Part shown: positions 14,417-20,958 of the stretch, in pieces
Layout: the number at the start of each line of letters is the position of its first letter
How positions within the stretch are numbered: position 1 is the first letter of the stretch
Assembly (NCBI GenBank): GCA_043731355.1
Contig: JAYTJE010000172.1
Location: forward strand, 1 to 24,818
Length of the DNA stretch: 24,818 nt
Source of the DNA: GWC2-56-14 sp043731355
GTDB lineage: Bacteria; Nitrospirota; UBA9217
Direction: 5' to 3'
Notes under the pieces: generated by a model
Databases searched by the model: none
What the model was told of the DNA's origin: nothing
The model's input: only the letters and a program-made list of their open reading frames with translations
Position numbers and translations under genes: made by a program

Positions 14417-15778
14417 ATGCGGGAAGCGCGTATTCTGATCATGGATGACGAGGAACAGGAGCGCAGCAGGATCGAAATGTTCCTGGCGCAGCGGAAATAC
14501 GATGTCCTGGGGGTCGGCAGCGTTGCCGAAGCCATTGAGGCGATCAAGCGCGAACGGTTCGATCTGTTCCTGACCGACTGCAACATTCCCGGCGTGGATG
14601 CGCTCCGGACGTCGGGTGAGGCCCGCAAACTGAACCCCGACATGGCCGTTATCATTATGACCGCCTTCGGCACCATCGAGACGGCGGTGAAGGCGATCAA
14701 GGCGGGGGCCTATGACTATCTTCCCAAGCCAATCGACCTGGAACAACTGACCCTTTTGATTGAACGCATTTCGGAGCGGCAAAATCTTATTCGTGAGAAT
14801 ACCGAGCTGAAGGAACAGCTGCGCGAACGATATAAATTCGACGAGATCGTGAGCACCAGCCACGCCATGGAAGAGGCCCTGAACCTTGCCGGCCGTGTGG
14901 CAACAAGCAATGCCACGGTCCTGCTGCGGGGGGAGAGCGGCACGGGCAAGGAACTGGTGGCCAAAGCGATCCACTACCACAGCCCGCGGGCGAACTTTCC
15001 GCTTATCAAGGTCAACTGCGCCGCGCTTCCCGAGACCCTGCTCGAAAGCGAGTTGTTCGGCCACGAAAAGGGCGCTTTTACCGGCGCTGCGTCGAAACGC
15101 ATCGGACGGTTCGAGGCCGCCGATACGGGGACCATCTTCCTGGACGAGATCGGAGAACTGACGCCGGGAATGCAGGTGAAACTGCTCCGGGTGCTGCAGG
15201 AACGGGAATTCGAGCGCATTGGCGGCAACCAGACGATCAAGGTAGACGTTCGGGTCATTACGGCAACGAATCGGGACATCGAAACGGACATCCGTGAAGG
15301 AAAATTCCGGGAGGACCTCTACTACCGCCTGAACGTCGTGTCCGTGGTCATCCCGCCGCTGCGCGACCGGAAGGAAGACATCCCGGCATTAATGGAACAT
15401 TTTATAAAAAAATATTCAGAGGAAAACAAAAAGGCGATCTCGGGCGTGGCCACCGAGGCGCGGGACCTTTTGATGCGGTACGGCTATCCCGGAAATGTCC
15501 GAGAGCTGGAGAATATCATCGAGCGCGCAGTGGTGCTGGCGAAGCGGGGGACGATCTCGACCGCCGACCTTCCCCTGCATCTGCGGGGCGCGAAGAATGA
15601 CGACAAGGTTCCTGTCGCTCCGTTAAAGGGGCAGCTCAACGAAACGCTCGATACGGTGGAGCGCGGTCTCATACTCGATGCCCTGAAAGAGTCTGACGGC
15701 ATCCAGACGCGCGCCGCGGAACGTCTCGGCATCAGTGAGCGCGTGTTGCGGTACAAATTGAAAAAATACAAGATATAG
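14417..15778 (+). CDS. Sigma-54-dependent response regulator without an adjacent kinase
   Basis: Encodes 453 residues with a receiver domain (phosphoacceptor Asp54 in LFLTDCNIPG, Lys104 in LPKPID) and an AAA+ domain. The AAA+ domain has Walker A GESGTGKE (172-179), an intact GAFTGA loop (219-224) and Walker B TIFLDEIGE. A Fis-type helix-turn-helix (IQTRAAERLGISERVLRYK) ends it. The acidic-pocket and switch residues look complete, so it should be phosphorylated. AAGGAAG lies about 9 bases before the ATG. It is similar in layout to the regulator at 2877-4262 but differs clearly in sequence and has no histidine kinase beside it. Neighbours are a Ppx/GppA phosphatase and RNase PH, which do not reveal its targets. 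Confidence 0.94.
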   Translation: MREARILIMDDEEQERSRIEMFLAQRKYDVLGVGSVAEAIEAIKRERFDLFLTDCNIPGVDALRTSGEARKLNPDMAVIIMTAFGTIETAVKAIKAGAYDYLPKPIDLEQLTLLIERISERQNLIRENTELKEQLRERYKFDEIVSTSHAMEEALNLAGRVATSNATVLLRGESGTGKELVAKAIHYHSPRANFPLIKVNCAALPETLLESELFGHEKGAFTGAASKRIGRFEAADTGTIFLDEIGELTPGMQVKLLRVLQEREFERIGGNQTIKVDVRVITATNRDIETDIREGKFREDLYYRLNVVSVVIPPLRDRKEDIPALMEHFIKKYSEENKKAISGVATEARDLLMRYGYPGNVRELENIIERAVVLAKRGTISTADLPLHLRGAKNDDKVPVAPLKGQLNETLDTVERGLILDALKESDGIQTRAAERLGISERVLRYKLKKYKI

Positions 15779-15793
15779 GAACAGGAGAATGGA

Positions 15794-16507
15794 ATGCGGG
15801 CGGATGGCAGAAAAGCGGATGAACTTCGCAAACTGAAGATTACCAGGAATTATCTCAAGACAGCCGAAGGTTCGGTCCTGATCGAGTTTGGCGATACGCG
15901 TGTGCTCTGCACGGCGACGGTGGAGAACTCGGCCCCGTCCTTCCTGAAAGGCAAGGGGACCGGCTGGGTCACGGCGGAGTATGCCATGCTTCCCCGCTCA
16001 TCGCAGCAGCGCATATCGCGCGAACGGAGCAAGGTCGGCGGCCGCACCCAGGAGATCCAGCGGCTTATCGGACGTTCTCTGCGATCGATCATGGACATGA
16101 AGGCACTGGGTGAGCGGACCGTGCTCATCGACTGTGATGTGATCCAGGCGGACGGCGGCACCCGTACGGCGTCGATAACGGGCGCCTATATCGCGCTGGT
16201 CGACGGCCTCAGGCGCGCCAGGAAACAGGGGATGCTCGCAACGGTTCCCGTAACGGACTTTCTCGCGGCGATCAGCGTCGGCATCGTTGGCGGGAAGCCC
16301 ATGCTCGACCTCTGCTATACGGAGGACTCCGCGGCGGAAGTTGATATGAACCTCGTCATGACCGGCAAGGGAGGGCTCGTTGAGGTGCAGGGCACGGCTG
16401 AAGGAGGACCGTTCTCGAAGGCCGAACTCAACAAGCTCGTTGCTCTCGGTGAAAAAGGGATCAAGGCGCTTATCAGAAAACAGCAGGACCTTTTGGGAAA
16501 GGCATAG
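15794..16507 (+). CDS. rph: Ribonuclease PH
   Basis: RNase PH is a phosphate-dependent 3'-5' exoribonuclease that trims tRNA 3' ends and works as a hexameric ring. The 237-residue product has the family's length and hallmarks: MRADGRKADELRKLKIT at the start, GDTRVLCTATVE, the GWVTAEYAMLPRSSQQR block, the phosphate-binding QEIQRLIGRSLRS, DCDVIQADGGTRTASITGA, and EVQGTAEGGPFS near the end. CAGGAG precedes the ATG by 6 bases. It follows the sigma-54 regulator by 15 bases and is followed by an intrinsic terminator, so it is the last gene of its unit. Confidence 0.97.
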   Translation: MRADGRKADELRKLKITRNYLKTAEGSVLIEFGDTRVLCTATVENSAPSFLKGKGTGWVTAEYAMLPRSSQQRISRERSKVGGRTQEIQRLIGRSLRSIMDMKALGERTVLIDCDVIQADGGTRTASITGAYIALVDGLRRARKQGMLATVPVTDFLAAISVGIVGGKPMLDLCYTEDSAAEVDMNLVMTGKGGLVEVQGTAEGGPFSKAELNKLVALGEKGIKALIRKQQDLLGKA

Positions 16508-16556
16508 GCGGGGACCTGTATTCATGTCTTTCTTTGGGAGATAAAAGCCAATAAAA

Positions 16557-16587
16557 AAACGGCATCCCTCAGTCCGGAGTGCCGTTT
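16557..16587 (+). terminator. Intrinsic terminator after rph
   Basis: AAACGGCA (16557-16564) pairs with TGCCGTTT (16580-16587), with additional inner CC/GG pairing and a preceding A-run. The T-run is short (three T), so efficiency is uncertain. It lies 50 bases after the rph stop. Confidence 0.65.
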
Positions 16588-16612
16588 GCTAAAAGGTCAA
16601 CAGATAAACCTG

Positions 16613-16768
16613 AAAAAGGCATTTGGACACGGATAAAATCGGATACGTGACGGATAACGGCGGAAATTTCTTTTACCAACGATCCACCTAAAAGGTGAAT
16701 GCCTTGCTTTGGAATTTATCCGCTTTTATCAGACGTTCATCCGATCCTTCCGTGTCAAATGCTTTTTT
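16613..16768. repeat. 156-base imperfect foldback (inverted-repeat) element
   Basis: The whole stretch is a long dyad centred near 16691. The apex is a perfect CACCT/AGGTG hairpin (16685-16697). The outer arm has AAAAAGGCATTTGGACACGG (from 16613) against TCCGTGTCAAATGCTTTTTT (ending 16768), and the middle has GGCGGAAATTTC (from 16659) against GGAATTTATCCGC (from 16711). By hand alignment the 58-base arms match at about three quarters of positions with a few one-base gaps. The left arm contains CGGATA three times at 10-11 base spacing (16630, 16640, 16651). There is no coding frame of note. It may be a MITE-like or other dispersed structured repeat. Confidence 0.6.
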
Positions 16769-16804
16769 AGGATAAAACACCGCATCCTGAGCGCTCTATG
16801 ACTT

Positions 16805-17122
16805 TTAGCGGTGGCACCTGCCGCAGTTCTTCTGTTCCTTCACGTCAAAGGATTTCTCTCCGTTGTGGCATTTGCCGCAGAAATCGCCTTTGTTGATGCG
16901 GGACATGTCCATTTTATATGAACCCTGCGCCATCTGGAAGATCTGGTAGTGACAACCGGTGCACTTAAGTCCTTTTTCACTTACGTGTTTTTCGTGGCTG
17001 AAGACGACCTTGGATGCGTTCTTGGGACTGAAGGTTATGTCCCCCCCTCCGACCTTTTCAGCGGAAGCGGTATACGGCAAAACGAGGCAGTACAGAACAG
17101 CGAGTACTATAGCTCTTTTCAT
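16805..17122 (-). CDS. Periplasmic triheme c7-type cytochrome
   Basis: The 105-residue product starts with a signal peptide (MKRAIVLAVLYCLVLPYTASA). It has three covalent heme motifs: CTGCH (54-58), CGKCH (82-86) and CGRCH (100-104). VVFSHEKHV supplies two further histidines (His43, His46) as axial ligands. The arrangement matches the small triheme domain found singly or as repeats in multiheme 'nanowire' cytochromes of metal- and sulfur-cycling anaerobes. It would carry electrons in the periplasm. Only two non-motif histidines exist for three hemes, so one heme may have another ligand. The ATG is supported by GGGGGGAGG 8 bases upstream on the minus strand. Confidence 0.9.
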   Translation of the reverse strand: MKRAIVLAVLYCLVLPYTASAEKVGGGDITFSPKNASKVVFSHEKHVSEKGLKCTGCHYQIFQMAQGSYKMDMSRINKGDFCGKCHNGEKSFDVKEQKNCGRCHR

Positions 17123-17168
17123 AAAATAATCCTCCCCCCATAATTGAAACCCGTACCACTATATTTTT

Positions 17169-17194
17169 TTGTTATGTTATAGCCATTATAACAA
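17169..17194. promoter_or_regulatory. Inverted repeat over the cytochrome promoter
   Basis: TTGTTAT (17169-17175) and ATAACAA (17188-17194) form an inverted repeat 26 bases long overall. It covers the -10 hexamer and the likely transcription start of the minus-strand cytochrome promoter, a typical repressor position. Confidence 0.4.
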
Positions 17195-17213
17195 TTCAAC
17201 GGACCGGGTACAA
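17185..17213 (-). promoter_or_regulatory. Sigma-70 promoter of the triheme cytochrome gene
   Basis: On the minus strand: TTGTAC (17213-17208), 17-base spacer, TATAAT (17190-17185). The -10 is a perfect consensus. The predicted leader is about 55 bases. Confidence 0.6.
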
Positions 17214-17259
17214 GCCTTTTTTTGGCCCGTTGCCGCATCCCGGGCCGCTGGTCATGCGA

Positions 17260-17275
17260 TATAATCTGGTATAAT
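17260..17275 (+). promoter_or_regulatory. Tandem -10 elements upstream of the thioredoxin-fold gene
   Basis: TATAAT occurs at 17260-17265 and again at 17270-17275; the second is preceded by TGG, making an extended -10 (TGnTATAAT). No good -35 is seen for either. Transcription would start near 17282, back to back with the cytochrome promoter. Confidence 0.45.
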
Positions 17276-17308
17276 GGAAAGCAGAAATACAAGGGTGAGG
17301 TGACACGA

Positions 17309-18085
17309 ATGAATGAAAGCGCGATCCAGATGATAGTGCAGTCGGCAGGTGCATTGAAAAAGCCGGTCCGGTTGATCTTGTTCATCAATGACGTGGGATG
17401 CGAGACCTGTCCTGACGCGAAACTGTCAGCGCTGGCCATAAAAAAGTACGCGCCCCTGGTCGCACTCGAGATCTATGACCAGGTGATGGACCGGGACAAA
17501 ACAGAGCTCTACGGGATCAGGCGCGTCCCGGCGATGGTGGTGCAGGACAATGAGGGCCATACGGTCACATTCTACGGGTTGGTGGAGGACGTTTTTTTAT
17601 CGATCCTTATAGATGCGCTTCATGCTGCATCGGAAAGGCGCACCTGGTTTCCCGCTGACATCCGCTCAACGCTCCGTCATCTGACGAGAACAGTCAGTGT
17701 GCAGGTATTCGTTGAAACCGACTGTCCGTTGTGCCGGCCCGTGGCCCAGACCGCTATCGGACTGGCCATGGAAAATACACTGGTCAGCACGGATATCATT
17801 ATTGCCAGCGATTACCCGGAGCTTATCAAAAAGTATTCCATAAAAACCCTGCCCAAGACCGTTTTTGGCGAAAACCTGCACCTGGATGGACATGTTGCCG
17901 AAAGCGAGTTCCTTGAGATGATCTTCCAGGCTGAAGGTGTGCAGCCCGGCCATGACCGGCGCTGTCTCGTATGCGGCAATCCTTCGGAAGATATCATCTG
18001 CGTGAGCTGCAAAAGCAGGATCCAGGCTGAATCGCTGGACCACAAGATGCGGGAAGAACGCCCGCGTCAGATATCCTCAAGCTGA
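17309..18085 (+). CDS. Tandem thioredoxin-fold protein with C-terminal zinc-ribbon-like motif
   Basis: Encodes 258 residues without a signal peptide. Two thioredoxin/glutaredoxin-like halves are visible. The first has CETC (31-34) after LILFINDVG and a cis-proline context RRVPAMV (Pro74). The second has CPLC (139-142) after VQVFVETD and KTLPKTV (Pro182). This resembles protein disulfide oxidoreductases (PDO) with a redox centre in each half. The C-terminus adds C219xxC222 and C231xxC234, a likely zinc knuckle. The ATG at 17309 has GGTGAGG 8 bases upstream and is preferred over longer frames. AmrS follows 29 bases later, so the pair probably forms an operon. The redox partner is unknown. Confidence 0.78.
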   Translation: MNESAIQMIVQSAGALKKPVRLILFINDVGCETCPDAKLSALAIKKYAPLVALEIYDQVMDRDKTELYGIRRVPAMVVQDNEGHTVTFYGLVEDVFLSILIDALHAASERRTWFPADIRSTLRHLTRTVSVQVFVETDCPLCRPVAQTAIGLAMENTLVSTDIIIASDYPELIKKYSIKTLPKTVFGENLHLDGHVAESEFLEMIFQAEGVQPGHDRRCLVCGNPSEDIICVSCKSRIQAESLDHKMREERPRQISSS

Positions 18086-18114
18086 TTCCGTTCGTTGCGG
18101 AAAGGTCGGAATAT

Positions 18115-19137
18115 ATGAAAACAGAAAACAAACGGGCGTTGTTCCAGGATCCGCACGAGGGGAAGCTTGTAATCTGCGGTCTGTGCTCGCACCGCTGCCG
18201 CATCCCTGACGGCAAGCTGGGGCTCTGTGCCGTGCGTGAGAATGAGGACGGCGTACTCAAGAGTCTCGTGTACGACAAGGTCATCGCTCAGAACGTCGAT
18301 CCCATAGAAAAAAAACCGCTCTTTCATTTTCTTCCCGGCAGTCAGTCCTACTCCATTGCCACGCCGGGCTGCAACTTCAGGTGCAGGCATTGTCAAAACT
18401 CGGACATTTCCCAGCTTCCCCGGGAGCTGCGTGGGAGGATCATCGGAAAAGCCGTAGCGCCCGCCGCCATCGTTCGTGCCGCGCAACAGGCCGGCTGCGC
18501 CAGCATCTCCTATACGTATACCGAGCCGACGATCTTTTTTGAACTTGCTTATGACACCGCGCAATGCGCAAAAGAGGCCGGGCTCCGAAACGTGTTCGTA
18601 ACGAACGGCTACATAACCCCCGAAGCGCTCAGCATGATTGGACCTGTTCTGGATGCGGCAAACATAGACCTGAAGTCATTCTCCGATGACTTCTACCGGA
18701 ATATCTGCGGCGCCCGGCTCGCGCCGGTGCTCGACGCCATTCAAAACTACAAACAGAACGGCATCTGGACCGAAATCACCACGCTTATCATTCCCGGGCA
18801 TAATGATTCCGATGCAGAGCTCAGGCAGATAGCGGGATTCATCCACTCTGTCGGAGAAGAGATTCCCTGGCATGTCTCCCGGTTCCATCCAACGTATAAG
18901 CTGACCGATGCCGGAATAACGCCCGCCGAAACACTCAAGCGGGCCCGCCAGATCGGCATCGACGCCGGGCTCCGGTACGTCTATGAGGGCAACATCCCGG
19001 GCGAAGGCGAGGACACGCTCTGCTGGAGCTGCGGCAAGCCGCTCATCAGGAGGATAGGGTTCAGCGTGATCGAGAATGCCATAACCAATGGCGTCTGCGG
19101 ACACTGCGGGGCGGTCATGAACGGGGTATGGACGTAG
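18115..19137 (+). CDS. amrS: AmmeMemoRadiSam-type radical SAM enzyme AmrS
   Basis: Encodes 340 residues. The N-terminal region has CGLCSHRC...GLCAVREN, followed by the radical SAM cluster motif CNFRCRHC (Cys86, Cys90, Cys93) after SIATPG. SYTYTEPTIFFE, FVTNGYI, ANIDLKSF and ITTLIIPGHND follow, and the signature HVSRFHPTYKLTD is typical of the pyruvate-formate-lyase-activase-like AmrS group. The tail has CWSCGKPL and CGHCG, a probable zinc or auxiliary site. The family is usually found near AMMECR1 and Memo genes; neither is in this window. It ends just before short AGTCAGGAG repeats and the RAYT element. The precise reaction is not established. Confidence 0.88.
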   Translation: MKTENKRALFQDPHEGKLVICGLCSHRCRIPDGKLGLCAVRENEDGVLKSLVYDKVIAQNVDPIEKKPLFHFLPGSQSYSIATPGCNFRCRHCQNSDISQLPRELRGRIIGKAVAPAAIVRAAQQAGCASISYTYTEPTIFFELAYDTAQCAKEAGLRNVFVTNGYITPEALSMIGPVLDAANIDLKSFSDDFYRNICGARLAPVLDAIQNYKQNGIWTEITTLIIPGHNDSDAELRQIAGFIHSVGEEIPWHVSRFHPTYKLTDAGITPAETLKRARQIGIDAGLRYVYEGNIPGEGEDTLCWSCGKPLIRRIGFSVIENAITNGVCGHCGAVMNGVWT

Positions 19138-19139
19138 CG

Positions 19140-19155
19140 AGTCAGGAGTCAGGAG
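19140..19155. repeat. AGTCAGGAG doublet
   Basis: AGTCAGGAG occurs at 19140-19148 and 19147-19155, overlapping by two bases, directly after the amrS stop. It is the same core word as the repeat at 384-415. Confidence 0.55.
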
Positions 19156-19167
19156 CACAGAGTGTTT

Positions 19168-20215
19168 TGGGGTCAAATCTCATTTGATGACAATCTACCC
19201 TCAATTCTACTCAGTAGCGTTCGCAGTTTTTTGTCTTTCGGCAGCTTCTCGCGCAATCGCTTCCGCTCCTGGCTCACCGGGCCGTAATCGATTCCGAATA
19301 GTCTACCGATCTCTGGTCCTTTTAGACCGCCCACGCGATACAGTAAATCCATCACGATCTGACGAAGCGCTCCCTTATCAGCCCGGACCGAATCTGCATC
19401 CTTGCCTGTTTCACGTTTTACGGCTAATAAGATTTCGTTTTTTGAACGATACCGATGTATTTCTCCGACAGATGGACGTTCCCGGTCTTTTACTCCTTCG
19501 ATGTAGTGCTCTTTTACCCACGCGATGAAGGTTTCTCCGCCCAGGATGCTCTGACCGAGGATGTCTTCTTTGATCTCTGCGTCCTTTGCAATCTCGGCAT
19601 AAATCCGCTTTTTGTATTCCCTTCTCGCCTTGTCCGTGTCGCCTCCATACTCGCCGAGGACCATGGCATAGTCAATATACCATTCCTTCTTTCTCCGGCT
19701 GATGAACCCCGGTAAACTGCTCCAGGGGTAGCGGATAAGATATTTGACCTTTTCTTTGTCCGGCACTTTTTTCATGGTTTTTATCTTGACCGGATTTAAG
19801 TGAATGTATCGCGAAAGAATGGAAAGATACTCGTTTTTATCAACGAGAATGCTTTTGTATCTGCCTTGGTAAAGATGGCCGGACCGATTGTGCCTCCGGT
19901 TGTAATAACCGGTATAGGTGATATTGAAATGGCGCATGAACTCGGAGAGGTTGCCTTTGGGGGTTTCAACGAGCAGGTGGAAGTGGTTAGACATGAGGAC
20001 GTAGCTGTAAAGCTTTACGCTGTAAATGTTGACCGATTGGATAAGTAGCTGGAGAAACCGTTTTCGGTCGGCGTCGTCCTTAAAGATGTCATTGCGTTCG
20101 TTGCCTCGGCAGGTAACGTGGTACACTGCGCCGGGATATTGGATGCGGAGCGCTCGGGCCATGGGAAACCATAGCAAAAAGGGGGCTGAATGTCAACATG
20201 TAAGATGTGACCCCA
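19168..20215. mobile_element. RAYT-type element with inverted termini
   Basis: TGGGGTCAAATCT (19168-19180) and AGATGTGACCCCA (20203-20215) are inverted copies with one mismatch. They bracket a single minus-strand transposase gene whose stop codon lies inside the left repeat. The element is about 1048 bases. No clear target-site duplication is seen on either side. Confidence 0.7.
19173..20162 (-). CDS. REP-associated tyrosine transposase (RAYT, Y1_Tnp/HUH family)
   Basis: The product of about 329 residues begins MARALRIQYPGAVYHVTCRGN, the standard start of these proteins, so the ATG at 20162 is preferred over an upstream TTG. It has the metal-binding HUH motif as MSNHFHLLVE (His60, His62), then SGHLYQGRYKSILV and the helix SRYIHLNPVK that carries candidate catalytic tyrosines. 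It is single-strand DNA endonuclease machinery related to IS200/IS605. An extension of about 190 residues follows, ending with a helix-turn-helix-like segment (GLKGPEIGRLFGIDYGPVSQE) that resembles a DnaA-type DNA-binding domain. The gene is intact with no internal stops and is flanked by inverted termini. Confidence 0.88.
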   Translation of the reverse strand: MARALRIQYPGAVYHVTCRGNERNDIFKDDADRKRFLQLLIQSVNIYSVKLYSYVLMSNHFHLLVETPKGNLSEFMRHFNITYTGYYNRRHNRSGHLYQGRYKSILVDKNEYLSILSRYIHLNPVKIKTMKKVPDKEKVKYLIRYPWSSLPGFISRRKKEWYIDYAMVLGEYGGDTDKARREYKKRIYAEIAKDAEIKEDILGQSILGGETFIAWVKEHYIEGVKDRERPSVGEIHRYRSKNEILLAVKRETGKDADSVRADKGALRQIVMDLLYRVGGLKGPEIGRLFGIDYGPVSQERKRLREKLPKDKKLRTLLSRIEGRLSSNEI

Positions 20216-20321
20216 ATAGCATCTTGCAAAAGAACGAAATTCAGAAAACCAAGTTATCTGGACTTTTTCAAGTAGTTATAGTATTGTTTGTGATAATCTG
20301 CGTGATTTGTAAGGAGGGCTC

Positions 20322-20885
20322 ATGGGCTTGTTAGACATGTTCAAAAAGCCGCAGAAAAAGGATCTTCCTCCTGAACTCGAAGAGAAGATGAAGGCAATCG
20401 CGATGATGCTTTTCCCAAACGGCCATCGCGACATCCAAGAGGGAGGAACGACAGTCAGGAAGCTGTCGAGAGACAAATTATCTCAAGGTGAATCAGAAAA
20501 ATTATTTGCTTCAGTGAAAAGCCTGCTGGTCATCTCAGAAGATAAAACACCTGAAAGAATCAAGGGCAGTATTGTGAGTCGTACAAATGGCCGTCTCAGC
20601 AGTACGGAGCTTCAAGCCATTTATCTGTTTATTAGTGGAGATAGTGGCCTTTCCCCATACTGCGGAGGAGATGGAAAAACGCAGGAAACCGCAGTTATCA
20701 TCAATTACACCACCTCAGCTCAGGGTATAAAGGCAGAATATCAATATTTAGAGCAGCATTATGGCCGACAAGACAAGGACTGGAAAGTTGAGATGAGAGC
20801 TCACGGTACCCATGGAAACCGTTCGATGAGTGGTTTGTTATTAGTTTTCCGGGCGGGCAAAAACGTACCGTGTATTTCGATATAA
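20322..20885 (+). CDS. Hypothetical protein, apparently frameshifted near its 3' end
   Basis: Reads as 187 residues beginning MGLLDMFKKPQKKDLPPELE, with AAGGAGG 6-12 bases before the ATG. There is no signal peptide or membrane segment and I do not recognise the family. The C-terminal 22 residues read poorly. If one A is restored in the AAA at 20816-20818, the frame continues as GKPFDEWFVISFPG and then GQKRTVYFDITAFFGKF, ending at TAA 20906-20908. That is a far more protein-like end (195 residues in all). So the gene is either a recent frameshift mutant or affected by a base-call error. It is the first gene after the RAYT element, 44 bases (restored frame) before the kinase gene, and shares its lower GC. 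Confidence 0.7.
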   Translation: MGLLDMFKKPQKKDLPPELEEKMKAIAMMLFPNGHRDIQEGGTTVRKLSRDKLSQGESEKLFASVKSLLVISEDKTPERIKGSIVSRTNGRLSSTELQAIYLFISGDSGLSPYCGGDGKTQETAVIINYTTSAQGIKAEYQYLEQHYGRQDKDWKVEMRAHGTHGNRSMSGLLLVFRAGKNVPCISI

Positions 20886-20958
20886 CTGCTTTCTTTGGAA
20901 AGTTTTAAGTCGTGAATTGGTCTCTTGATTAGACTCGATAAGAATTTCTTGGGTGAAT

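Noticed and set aside
16613..16768. CRISPR or simple tandem repeat
   Set aside because: The three CGGATA words are only six bases long with no regular spacers; the dominant structure is a single inverted repeat.
17222..17308. Upstream extension of the thioredoxin-fold gene
   Set aside because: The extra 29 residues are unlike the family, overlap the -10 elements and lack a ribosome site, whereas ATG 17309 has GGTGAGG at good spacing.
20216..20321. Promoter for the low-GC block
   Set aside because: Several partial -10 words (TATAGT, GATAAT) occur but none has a matching -35 at proper spacing, so no site could be supported.
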